Shown: positions 1 through 9,535 of the stretch, one piece after another | Position numbering within the stretch: the stretch's first letter is position 1 | How the letters are laid out: every line of letters starts with the position of its first letter | Assembly (NCBI GenBank): GCA_032622095.1 | Contig: CP136063.1 | Location: forward strand, 61,639,897 to 61,703,896 | Reading direction: 5' to 3' | DNA from: Siphonodentalium dalli | Lineage: Eukaryota; Mollusca; Scaphopoda; Gadilida; Siphonodentaliidae | Length of the DNA: 64,000 nt | Translations under genes and position numbers: made by a program | The notes under the pieces: model-generated | What the model was told of the DNA's origin: nothing | Seen by the model: only the letters and a program-made list of their open reading frames with translations | Databases searched by the model: none

Positions 1-3000
1 GGGGGACTCAGACAACATCACGACACTCATCAACGACAACAGAAAAGAAAACGTAGCGATATAACTTATTCCGTAGAGGCCAAACGCCCTAAAAGAAAAG
101 TATCAATAAATTGTTATTGCTGTCGTCAATGCACCGAAAAATTCCCTGATCGACACGAGTTATATCTGCACAGAAAAAATATACACTTTCAAACCGGAGG
201 TGGTATACAGAAAACACCGTGGGCAAACGAGCAACCGCCTTGGCGAGATAACACCGGAGCGAATGATTCTGATTTAGAAGAAGTGTATTTAGCCAATAGG
301 GACACGATATTACATCAACACAAGAAAGGAGCGATATATAACTTATACAATTTCCCACTAACCAACGAGGTCACTATAAAAACATTGATCACTTGTATAA
401 GAAAAATATATAAGGATAAGAAAAGCGCTATGCGTCTAAACCTAATGTTCGGAGTAATATTGAAGAACAAAGAAAATGGCAGATACCGCTACTACGCCCC
501 ATATAAGAACAGCGCCGTATTTTATACACCGGTGTACCTTTCCAGGAGGGCGGATATCAGAAAGTTGAAATCCAGATTGAGTGAAATGGATATGACCGCG
601 GTTCTGCTGAAATCCAGACCGGACACCGCCTGGGTCCCGGTGTTAATAACCAACGTAAATTTCGAGGTTTTCGGCTTGAACTATCCCGTAGGAAGAGGGG
701 ACGTCCCAGATTATCTGGCGCGAAAGATGAGTATTCACACTCTAATCAACGAGGTACGAGGCCGACGACGATACAACGACAATCTATGCGCCTTTCGCTG
801 TATCGCGCTCCACAAAGGATATAAACTTTATAATCTGGAAAATGCGACCAAGCAATATTTCAGCGAGTGGAAAAAGTATAAATCAATCGGCAAGCGATTC
901 GACGGAGTATGCCTCGAAGAGTTTCCCGAACTCGAAAAGTTGTTCAATCTAAACCTGGAGGCCTACAGTTTGAACGAAGAAGGTTTCGCCGTATCAGTGT
1001 ACACGTCCAGGGGAAAGTACGATACAACCCTATACGTCAATATTTACGAAAATCACATGATGTATATAAAGAATTTCGCTCAATATGCGAGCAAGTACCA
1101 ATGCGTGAACTGCGATCGCCACTTTCCGAAAGCTCATGACTTACGACACCAACTAATTTGCGTCAACCAGACAGAGTTCGTATACCCCGGTGGTTTTTAC
1201 AAGGATTTCGAAAGCATCTTCGTCCAGTTGGAACAACAGGGCATACACGTACCGAAGAACGAGCGAATATATCCGTGGTTTATTTGTTTCGATTACGAGT
1301 CGCTGCTTCAAAAGGTGGAGAATGACGTATCCGGTCAGAATCTGGAATGGATTCAGAAACACGTACCCGTAAGCGTATCTATCTGCAGTAATATCGAAGG
1401 ACATACTGAACCTTTCTGTATAGTGGAACCCGACACTAATACTCTTGTGGAATGTATGGTGGCTTCTATGTACGAGATATACGCAACCGTCTCTGAGTTG
1501 GCGGAGGATAAATGGGGTTGGGTGGTGCAAGAAATTAACGAGAAAATGAAGGCTAATGATGATGATGATGATGATGATGACGAAGACGGCAGTAAGAAGA
1601 GGAAGAAGCACACCGCCCTAAGTAGTTTACTCAGCAAATTCTCTCAATATATGTCTCAAGTCCCCGTCTTGGGATTTAACTCATCAAACTATGACTTGAA
1701 TTTGATTAAGATTTGCCTAGCCAGACACCTGAACTTACACGACGAGGAGCGAGTTTTCGTGGTCAAGAAGAACAACTCGTACATGTGTATAGCTTCTAAG
1801 CGACTCAAATTCCTCGATATATCTCATTACCTGTCGCCGGGTTCGTCTTACGTGAAATTCCTCAAGGCGTACGACGTCAAAGAAACGAAAGGCTTCTTTC
1901 CCTACGACTTTTTTGACGATATCGACAAGTTGAATGCGAAGCGACTACCGCCTCACGAAGCCTTCTACAACTCGATGTCAAAATCAAATATCAGCGAAGC
2001 CGACTACGCTTACTGTCAGCTCGTGTGGGAAACTGAAGGCATGTCGACCTTTAAAGACTTTCTGGTATGGTACAACAACAGAGACGTCAAACCCTTCGTG
2101 ACTTCGGTCGAACGTTTACAAACTTTTTATTTCGATCAAAATATCGACGTCTTCAAAACCGCTATATCAGTACCCGGAATCGCCAGGCAATTGGCCTTTC
2201 GTGAAAACGAAGCGAACTTCGCGCTGTTCGGAAAGAACGATTCGTCTTTGTTCAAAACGGTGAAGGATAATCTCACGGGAGGGCCCGCGATAATCTTTAC
2301 CAGAAATCACTGCGGCGGAAAAACATTTATCACAGCCGGGAGCGATTTATGTCAATCAGTACAGGGTTTCGACGCCAACGCCCTTTATTTGAATTCCTTC
2401 GAGAAAGCGATGCCGGTCGGTGCTTATATTATAAGAAGGGCCGAGAACGAATTCAAACCCGAGTTACGAGATAAATTCTTATCCGCCTACCATTGGATGG
2501 ATTGGCTCACGCGTCACGAAGGTCTAGATATCCAACACAAAATGAACAGCGGCTTCGAAGTCCGAATCGGCAAGTTTCCGGTCGACGGTTTTCAACCGGC
2601 TAAAGACGAACACGGTCGAGCGATTATCTTCCAATTCCACGGCTGTTGGTTTCACGGACATTCGGGTTGTTCAGTCACCCGTAATATAACGAACGAGAAA
2701 TGGTTGAAGACTAGAGAAGCCAAATTTAAAAAAACGAACGAGTCCACCGAATATTTCCGAAGTTTGGGTTACGAAGTCAGAGAAATATGGGAATGCGAAT
2801 ATAAAGAATACTGCCGAAATACTCCGAAGATCTACCAATTCATCAACGCTACGAGGCCTCAATTTTTCCGTCGCCACAGACAACGGGTGAGCGAGGAAGA
2901 GATTTTGAAAGGTATCACAGACGAGCTGTTCGGAATGATCGAGGTCGATATAGAAGTTCCCGTCGAATGGCCGACTTCGCTGCCCTCGACACCCGCACTC

Positions 3001-3060
3001 GATCCTCGCGAATATTTCGCTGAAATGTCCCCGATCTGTATGTATAGTAATAAGCGATGA
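1..3060 (+). CDS. Protein-primed family B DNA polymerase, Polinton/Maverick (adintovirus-like) type, partial at both ends
   Basis: The frame is open from base 1, with a first internal Met at 283, so the true start lies left of the window. In order: two basic NLS-like clusters (nt 43-102); a C2H2 finger with C-x2-C-x12-H-x4-H spacing (nt 121-186); a second C2HC-like finger near nt 1099; ExoI FDYES (D at 1291, E at 1297); ExoII NSSNYD (D at 1693); ExoIII YNNRD (2071-2085); polymerase motif A FDANALYL (D at 2371); then an endonuclease-like insert. The stop is at 3058. Motif B (K-x3-NSxYG type) and motif C (DTD type) are missing, so the copy cannot be a complete polymerase. Family members replicate linear double-stranded genomes from a terminal protein; here that role is inferred from motifs only. 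The remaining genes of such an element (integrase, capsid, protease, ATPase) are not in the window. The family call is fairly secure; the exact lineage is not. Confidence 0.78.
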   Translation, partial: GGLRQHHDTHQRQQKRKRSDITYSVEAKRPKRKVSINCYCCRQCTEKFPDRHELYLHRKNIHFQTGGGIQKTPWANEQPPWRDNTGANDSDLEEVYLANRDTILHQHKKGAIYNLYNFPLTNEVTIKTLITCIRKIYKDKKSAMRLNLMFGVILKNKENGRYRYYAPYKNSAVFYTPVYLSRRADIRKLKSRLSEMDMTAVLLKSRPDTAWVPVLITNVNFEVFGLNYPVGRGDVPDYLARKMSIHTLINEVRGRRRYNDNLCAFRCIALHKGYKLYNLENATKQYFSEWKKYKSIGKRFDGVCLEEFPELEKLFNLNLEAYSLNEEGFAVSVYTSRGKYDTTLYVNIYENHMMYIKNFAQYASKYQCVNCDRHFPKAHDLRHQLICVNQTEFVYPGGFYKDFESIFVQLEQQGIHVPKNERIYPWFICFDYESLLQKVENDVSGQNLEWIQKHVPVSVSICSNIEGHTEPFCIVEPDTNTLVECMVASMYEIYATVSELAEDKWGWVVQEINEKMKANDDDDDDDDEDGSKKRKKHTALSSLLSKFSQYMSQVPVLGFNSSNYDLNLIKICLARHLNLHDEERVFVVKKNNSYMCIASKRLKFLDISHYLSPGSSYVKFLKAYDVKETKGFFPYDFFDDIDKLNAKRLPPHEAFYNSMSKSNISEADYAYCQLVWETEGMSTFKDFLVWYNNRDVKPFVTSVERLQTFYFDQNIDVFKTAISVPGIARQLAFRENEANFALFGKNDSSLFKTVKDNLTGGPAIIFTRNHCGGKTFITAGSDLCQSVQGFDANALYLNSFEKAMPVGAYIIRRAENEFKPELRDKFLSAYHWMDWLTRHEGLDIQHKMNSGFEVRIGKFPVDGFQPAKDEHGRAIIFQFHGCWFHGHSGCSVTRNITNEKWLKTREAKFKKTNESTEYFRSLGYEVREIWECEYKEYCRNTPKIYQFINATRPQFFRRHRQRVSEEEILKGITDELFGMIEVDIEVPVEWPTSLPSTPALDPREYFAEMSPICMYSNKR
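1555..1617 (+). repeat. (GAT)n microsatellite coding an Asp run within the polymerase
   Basis: A run of GAT codons encodes about eight aspartates, followed by E-D-G-S and a Lys/Arg cluster. It falls between ExoI and ExoII, probably in a surface loop. It is in frame and leaves the reading frame intact. Confidence 0.85.
2614..2805 (+). other. Vsr/restriction-endonuclease-like domain inside the polymerase
   Basis: Directly after motif A the protein reads FHGCWFHGH and, about 45 residues on, LGYEVREIWECEY. Very-short-patch-repair (Vsr) endonucleases carry a HGCFWHxHxC segment followed by GWxVxxVWEC with the same spacing, so a Vsr-like fold is the best match. It occupies the place where protein-primed polymerases usually have the TPR2 insertion. 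Whether it cuts DNA or is only structural cannot be told from sequence. Confidence 0.6.
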
Positions 3061-4176
3061 GGATTCCTCTGATCTTGCTGCCACATTGCAACACATCTGT
3101 AGTATATTCTATTTCTAGTAGAGGATTTAGTACCCTATTACTATTGCAGGAACTTCGGACTGCTTGCCATATACATGTGGATTTACTGCACCTTGTACTT
3201 CTAGTGAGAGCTTACCAGCAACTTCTGACAGATATATACTACTAATAAAAGCTTGCCATTAACATCCAGCAGCTTTAATTCTACTATTGATACCTTGCCT
3301 TCCCCTTATAACGCCCTACCTAGTACTACCGAGAAAAGAAAGGTCAAACAAGCAGGGCCCGCAAAAGGCGATATGACAAGGCATCTTTAATTTTTATTTT
3401 TAAACTTATTCAACGCGGCTCTGACTCTGAAGAATATTGAAACCCTAACTCTGCAGAGGGAGCTGGAGTATTGGGGATTAAAATTTGGTGTGGACACACA
3501 AGCTGATCGAAACATATTAATAGAGTTATCTTTGTGGGTGAAAGAGATCAGTTATCCATACTCGTGTGTATTTATAAGTTAGTACCCTCCAATAAGATTG
3601 TAACAGTGGTTTGAAGTATATATTCTCAAAACTATGCTTGAATAAGAATTCTGGAAGTACAGACAATTGACTAAATATAAATATACATACCTGGTTTTGT
3701 GTTTATCCTTAATAGAATACTTCCTGATTTAAAACATTTGTGATCCAACTTTTATCAAATAAAAATAAATAATTATATATTAGAACATATATAGCTGGAA
3801 ATATATTCACGTTATTGTGTAACAGTAATCATCCAGCGTTTATATACTAAGCATTTCATATATACCCGCCCTCTTTATTGGCGTCAGACCAAACGAAACG
3901 GGCGTGAGCAATATAGCTTCAGCCAGTTACAGCATTTGTTCTTGTGAGCCGAACGTTTTTATATTCCTATAATACCCCATTAACTCGGACAAACCGATAC
4001 ACACACACACACTCTAAACGAAATTGTTTTTACTCAAAATAGAAACGTCAGCTAATTAACGGATACCTCGCGTTTTATATTCTATCTCTGTCTACTATTT
4101 AACAATTATTTACCAGCTGCTGTAGTACAAACCCTACCGCAGTTATCGTTCAGTTATACCCTACCCCATTAAAACA
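3061..4176. other. Unassigned non-coding stretch
   Basis: A+T-rich with many stops in all frames. A short 62-codon frame at 3057-3245 overlaps the polymerase stop but shows no polymerase motif. A short (AC)n run is near 4001. No element ends, RNA gene or conserved frame recognised. Confidence 0.5.
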
Positions 4177-4218
4177 TTGGCTCCGTGCCCCGCGGATTTG
4201 TTGTGGAAATATATTTTT

Positions 4219-4490
4219 TTTTACATAGACGTACACGTCACGCGCTATTCTCGTGATAACCTTCGCCGAATGGTTGCCTGGGACCTAGACATACGCTCGT
4301 TGTTTATGCGCTATTATGGTGATAACCTCAGCCGAATCGTTATATATAACCTAGACGTACGGGCCCTCCGATAACGCGCTATTCCCGTGATAACCGTGGC
4401 CCACTTGTTGCGGAAATATTTTGTTTGTCCTTGACCTAGTCGTACCCGCCACGATAACGCGCTATTCTGGTGATAACCTTCACCGATATA
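4219..4490 (+). repeat. Degenerate tandem repeat at the left edge of the duplicated region
   Basis: The phrase CGCGCTATTCTCGTGATAACC recurs with changes near 4238, 4309, 4374 and 4457, each with a GACCTAGAC-like phrase nearby. Spacing is irregular (about 65-85 bp). It sits just left of the point where array A breaks off. A 65-codon frame across it simply translates the repeat. Confidence 0.6.
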
Positions 4491-4567
4491 TACACCCCCG
4501 CGGCGTGACCCGTAACCCATGATGGCACAGGAACAGGCGCTTATGGTTTAGGCAGTCAAATGGTATA

Positions 4568-5239
4568 CTAGAAAACGTAGACTATACTACTTATAGTCAA
4601 AGTACTCATATGGGTAAATCCTTTCTGACACATATCACACTTATATGGATTGTCGCCCGTGTGGATCATCTTGTGCACAGTCAAATAATCCATACGGGTG
4701 AATCCTTTATGACAAATATCACACTTATATGGATTCTCGCCCGTGTGGATCCTCTTGTGTACAGTCAAATTACCCATCTTGGAGAATCCTTTATGACAAA
4801 TATCACACCTATACGGAATTTCGCCCGTGTGGATCCTCGTGTGTATAGTCAAATAACTCATCTGGGAGAATCCTTTCTGACAAATATCACATTTATATGG
4901 AGTATCACCCGTGTGGACGTTCATGTGCGCAGTGAGACTACTCTTCTGTGTGAATCCTTTCGGACATATGCCACACGAATATGGTTTCTCACCCGTGTGG
5001 ATCCTCTTGTGTACAGTCAAATAACTCATCTGGGTGAATCCTTTCTGACAAATATCACATTTATATGGAGTATCGCCCGTGTGGATCTTCATGTGCACAG
5101 TGAGACTACTCTTCTGGGTGAATCCTTTCGGACATATGTCACACGGATATGGTTTCTCGCCCGTGTGGATCCTCTTGTGAGCAGTCAAATGACTAATCTG
5201 AGAGAATCCTTTCTGACATATATCACATTGATATGTCAT
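4568..5239 (-). CDS. C2H2 zinc-finger protein, array A (7 complete fingers plus a broken one)
   Basis: The 223-residue frame consists of 28-residue units C-x2-C-x12-H-x3-H joined by TGEKP, TGENP or TGDTP linkers, typical of nuclear DNA-binding poly-finger proteins. The start is the Met of [12 protein letters not shown], because an in-frame TAA lies 30 nt upstream. Seven fingers keep all four ligands. The eighth loses its histidines where the text changes from ...MSTLTI to an unrelated 7-residue tail at about 4597, which is the left breakpoint of the segmental duplication, so the gene is truncated at its 3' end. No KRAB, SCAN, BTB or ZAD domain is visible nearby. Binding site and biological role are unknown. 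It could be expressed as a short finger protein or be a truncated duplicate. Confidence 0.75.
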   Translation of the reverse strand: MTYQCDICQKGFSQISHLTAHKRIHTGEKPYPCDICPKGFTQKSSLTVHMKIHTGDTPYKCDICQKGFTQMSYLTVHKRIHTGEKPYSCGICPKGFTQKSSLTAHMNVHTGDTPYKCDICQKGFSQMSYLTIHTRIHTGEIPYRCDICHKGFSKMGNLTVHKRIHTGENPYKCDICHKGFTRMDYLTVHKMIHTGDNPYKCDMCQKGFTHMSTLTISSIVYVF

Positions 5240-5269
5240 CTTTCCTGTCTTTACTTTACAGTCGGATTA

Positions 5270-5398
5270 CTATTTTATTGGACCCATTCTGCTATATATC
5301 AATTTTAGTTGTGTCTCATCCATGTGGATGCTCATTTGTCGAGTCAGATGATATCCAGTATATCCTGCTTCACAAACGTTACATCTAAACGAAGGATC
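5270..5398 (-). pseudogene. Lone zinc-finger remnant upstream of array A
   Basis: The frame reads FRCNVCEAGY...LTRQMSIH: two cysteines and a terminal His, but the first zinc-binding His is Gln. It runs into a stop about 30 nt before the array A start, in the same reading phase as the array, so it may be an ancestral N-terminal finger now cut off by nonsense codons. A matching remnant precedes array B. Confidence 0.5.
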
Positions 5399-5409
5399 GC
5401 ATGACTACG

Positions 5410-5640
5410 GATCCGCGTGTTAGTCATTTCACCGGATGAGTGTATGACGTGTCTCATCGGATGAGTGTATAGCGTGTCACGTGGTTCATCAGATGAGTGG
5501 CTGGCGTTCCACGTGGTCTCACATCGTATGAGTGTATGGCGTTCCACGCGGTCTCACACCGGTGACTATATGGCGTGTCACGTAGTCTCACACACTTTTC
5601 TTCAAAGCCACGTGGACTCAAACACAAATGGATTATCTTA
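5410..5640. repeat. Minisatellite, roughly 35-bp units, upstream of array A
   Basis: Units of the form GGATGAGTGTATGGCGTTCC followed by ACGTGGTCTCACA repeat about six times with drift. The same array stands upstream of array B at about 23765-23960, so it predates the duplication. No coding pattern. Confidence 0.65.
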
Positions 5641-5828
5641 TTAGCAAACGGTGTGACATATTTCCACCACCAAGGCACTGAAGTTTATTGTGTCCGTGTC
5701 CATGGTGCTGATCCAGAATATTAAAGGAAGTTGTATCTGAGCGGGTTTGTGTCCAGTTTAAAAGTTCGGAAGATCAAGCGGTCGTCAGCATAGCACTTGC
5801 TGGAGTCATAGGGCATGAAATTATCACT
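5641..5828 (-). promoter_or_regulatory. Conserved upstream block of the zinc-finger genes (possible 5' exon)
   Basis: Read on the minus strand, a polypyrimidine run and ATTCCAG (possible 3' splice site, AG at 5827-5828) lead into a stretch also present upstream of array B (24000-24174) and, more diverged, of locus D (61980-62263). It contains CACCATGGACACG, a Kozak-like ATG at 5703 opening only a 20-codon frame in A. In D the equivalent ATG lies about 50 nt before the first finger and nearly in phase with it. That suggests a real start or 5' exon for the family. Not proven: no transcript data. Confidence 0.45.
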
Positions 5829-5829
5829 G

Positions 5830-7380
5830 GAATGAAAAGAAAATATCAAGATAAATGATAATATAATAAAACAGCGATCATGGTAAAGGGACAACACAAC
5901 GGTACATTATATCCAGTATATTCGGGCAGCAGAAACAACGCAACATTATATATCAAGTTTATCAATTATTTTGGTACATACATGTAGACAGGTGGTGCTG
6001 TTCCATCCCGTTTTTATCACTAAAATGTATTAAATCATTATTTTAAATCTCGGAGTAAATAAAGAGCGTTTAAACAGAATAAAAAGAGGCTCAGTGGAGA
6101 ATCCTGATATTATAGAAATTTGCCGACCCAAGCCCGTTAACAGACCTGTTGTCAAATCAAGCAGTAACCACCTCCTGTGTCAAGCTAAGATTGTGCAAAA
6201 TACTGGAGGCATGTATCTAAGTATTCTATATATAGAACAAATAATTGTCACATTAATTGATACTATATTTAGAACATTATAATAAAATAGTATAGAAATA
6301 AAATCAATAATGTGATCATACGTAAACGTAATTTGCGCCCGCTTGTTACTGTTCATGTGATTATCGGATGAATTTTTATCTTTAGAAGGAAATGATGATA
6401 AAACCTAACGGGACACAAGGAAATAATATATACAATGTATGTAAATAATCACATATAACGTAAATGTGGATGTTTAGCCTGCCATGTCATACGAGACTGA
6501 GCTGTCTGGCCATCGACGCAGTCCTGTCTAGAATTTTGCGCGCCGGTGTAGGTAGTGACGTCACGATGTACGTCTTGGTGTCATGACGGCTTTACTGGTT
6601 TCCCAAGAAGCAATCTTAAAATGACTCTGCAATCTTTCAATCGGAACTTAAAGTTTCCGTTTGTCGGCCTTGACCTTTGAGAATATTTCATCAATCTTTT
6701 AGGCGGAAATACCGTTAGAAAATTGAAGATAATATGTAAACGGCCAGCAAGGTCGCTTGTTTCAATTGTGTTTCAATTTACATTCACTTTTTGAAAATAT
6801 ATTTGGCTTTAGGAGCATGATGTTCCTACATATGATGAAGTATAGCTAACAGTTGCTAGATCAAAGTTTTTTATTTTCGCCCTGGAGCATTTTGCCCAAT
6901 TACACATTTCGAGGTGGCATTAATCAATACAAAATGGCGGCCGTCGCCAACAATCATTTTTGGACTCAGCTGACCTTTGAATTATGAATAAATTATTCTA
7001 CTTTAGGTAATTTAATCTATTTTTAGAGTGGGCTGAAAAAGTTGATTAGTATATCTCATATTCGCATACGTATACCCTAGGTCGCTTCGCTTCCGCGGCT
7101 TCGCCACGGGAGAGCGGGCGCTATTAATTGATAGAATCTTTTCCTGGCAGGGATTTCCACCTCTTACGTATTATTTCATACACAGGAAACTATATCAAAT
7201 TTGTTATTCAAAGAGATAATCCATCTTTAAGATTATAATCGCCCATTATTTGACCATGAAATATGTTATAGGTTCCATTGCAGTCCTGGTTATATACCGG
7301 TAGTCTATATTATTGTGCTCCAGTCAACCACTGACATATCGTTGATGAAATTGTGCATGTTTATCATTGTCACTTTGGTA
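5830..7380. other. Copy-1 spacer with a decayed TTAA-family element
   Basis: 5830-6302 matches 24175-24385 plus 25954-26230 of copy 2. 6303-7127 is absent from copy 2. At 7195-7234 the text reads as an end of the long-TIR TTAA family described at 62509 (TTGTTATTCAAAGAGATAAT, then TCCATCT and TTAA), so part of this block is a rearranged member. No gene seen. Confidence 0.5.
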
Positions 7381-7960
7381 TAAAACGAAAACATCTGTTT
7401 GTTACTTTTAGCTCCTTTATCCACAAGAAGGTAAATAGGCAAGCGATGAGTTATGTCTTCCACAAAAAATACCAGCAGAAAATTATTAGATGACAGTTGG
7501 ATAATATGATGTCAATGGGGGTTGCACGGCATTCTGTTATTCTTGTGGGTTTAGTTATTGTTCGTAGAAACATAAATGACTTCAATCGGTTTAAGACATT
7601 CTTATGGCATTATCAGTATTTATGTTTATGTTGAAATCCCCCACCAGGAAACATTATTTTTTCTCCTTATATATTTAGTTAATTAGTAAAGTTTTTTCAA
7701 GAAAGATATTGACGTCAGAATGTGGGCATCCAATTTGATTATTGTTTAAATGATCACGGATTTCAATAAATAATCTTTCAAAGATTTTCGTGAATATAGA
7801 TAAGTCTGCTCGAACTTGTGCTTTAATGTTATCATTAACATAAATTCCAACCCACCCCCTTCTCTGTCATTCCTATGGTTTTCATATAAATAGTAACTCC
7901 CCGTTTTGTCGGTCCATTGGAGACTCAGCTGTCGGCCAAGTTTCAATAACACCTATTAAC
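7380..7960 (-). pseudogene. Fossil LINE endonuclease domain, copy 1
   Basis: Minus-strand text, in shifting frames, gives APE-type endonuclease landmarks in the right order: VIETW near 7940, ENHRNDREGGG, VGIYVNDNIKAQVRADL, LVGDFN at 7630-7647, [15 protein letters not shown] and a decayed LPIYLL. These correspond to the SETW, GDFN and (S)DHxPI blocks of non-LTR retrotransposons. Frameshifts and stops make it dead. The same fossil is in copies 2 and 3, so it predates the duplication. The 62-68-codon frame seen here in one phase is only a piece of it. Confidence 0.7.
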
Positions 7961-9535
7961 GAACCAAAGCCGGACGATTTGGGTCGTGTAATTATAGACT
8001 ATACATGTACATGTATCTGACCGATTTACTGTCACAATTGTGAGTTTATTAGTTATTTGGGTACCGGTATTTTAGGCCCGTTGTGTAAATGTACGACGCG
8101 CCAAACACGGGTCGTGCTATCTTAGCTTGGCTTGACATTGGTGCGTCTCGGGCACTTGTCACGTTTGTTTGATTCATACATCGAGCCATTTTTATGATTT
8201 TAGCATACCGGTATATGATACAAAATTATGTCTGCTATAATAAGTTCCCATGGGGATCACCACGAAGATACGACGTGATGGCGTCATATGAAAACACACT
8301 ACCTGTATAATCTGGCCCTCATTGTGTCTTTATTTATACTTCTATTAGTACATTAATCTCGGAAACGCTATCGGTGGTTTCTATATCGGGATCGTGTCAT
8401 TCATCTCCCTTTAACCTTTGTGTATACCTCTGCAATATATTTATCCTAAAATTTCGTGAAAAGTCCTTTGTCAGTCAATGTTCCCGTATACTAACGTACT
8501 TTTGCCTTCAATGTATATTGACAACGATCAAGAGTCTGTGGTCTGATGATTTTATACGCCATGTCGCGCACTTCGACCAATCCAAAAAACCCCAACATTG
8601 TAAACCAATAAATCGAATAAGGGCCCAGTAGCGACCAATAAACTTACCGATAATGTAATTATATATACTGTAAGCACCATCACTCGAAGTACATGTACCG
8701 GTGGGTACAGGTGCTTCCCGTTAATGGTTTACAAGCCTATCTCACGTGAACAGGGGCGATGTATGAAATGATATGTCAAATGGTTGTAGATCAGATGAAT
8801 TCCAGTGATTGATATCCGAAATGAAGTAGTGTGAAAAGGTGAAGCCTAATTCAGAGAATGACAAGGGAATTGAGACGAATGATGTACAGAAATAAAGTAT
8901 CCCTTAGATGTCACATACTTCTGATAATATAAATTGATAGAGAAGTGAAAATGAGAACCTAAATATGAGATGCATAGGAGTAATATAATGAGTAGTGTTA
9001 TCATGAGTATTGAACGACGAATGAAATAATCATATATGAAACACACGTACATCACTATGCATCATATGTATCACTCACATGGTCACAATGATAACCCCTA
9101 TCTCACATACAAATGCATAACTCACATATGGGTGTGTGTATATACACCATACAAGAACGATGAAATGGACACAATAACAAAAAGATTACAAATAGCCATA
9201 ATCAGCTGATAATTATTCATAGCCAAAAGTCCCAAAACAAAGAAGTCCCGATATCAAACGCCGATCATATTGGTCATATTGGCTTTACAGTACACGATAA
9301 AACGGCACAATACTCGTACACTAAATTACTAGCAAAACTTGCAGAAGCGATAAATAGAGTAAACCTACACATCGGCGGGATATATATATCAAAATTTCTC
9401 GGACCAACCGTTTAATATCAAGTTAATAATCTAAAACTAAATAGTTGGTATCATGCATCGTCACCTTTATTGAACTATTACCACAAGTATTAATAGGCAA
9501 TGAATATTTTTCCAAACCATTATTCATGGATTCAG
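7961..9535. other. Copy-1 spacer, non-coding
   Basis: Collinear with 27797-29190 and then 35316-35615 of copy 2. Contains no frame with recognisable protein features. The small differences from copy 2 are indels and the two copy-2 insertions at 28464-28716 and 29190-35315. Confidence 0.6.

Noticed and set aside
1153-1637. Minus-strand frames with Ile/Ser runs opposite the polymerase
   Set aside because: Shadows of the polymerase frame; the homopolymeric residues are the antisense of the GAT repeat.
5424-5600. Hammerhead ribozyme core (CTGATGAG-like strings)
   Set aside because: The GGATGAG/CAGATGAG strings belong to the minisatellite; the paired GAAA core and stems are absent.
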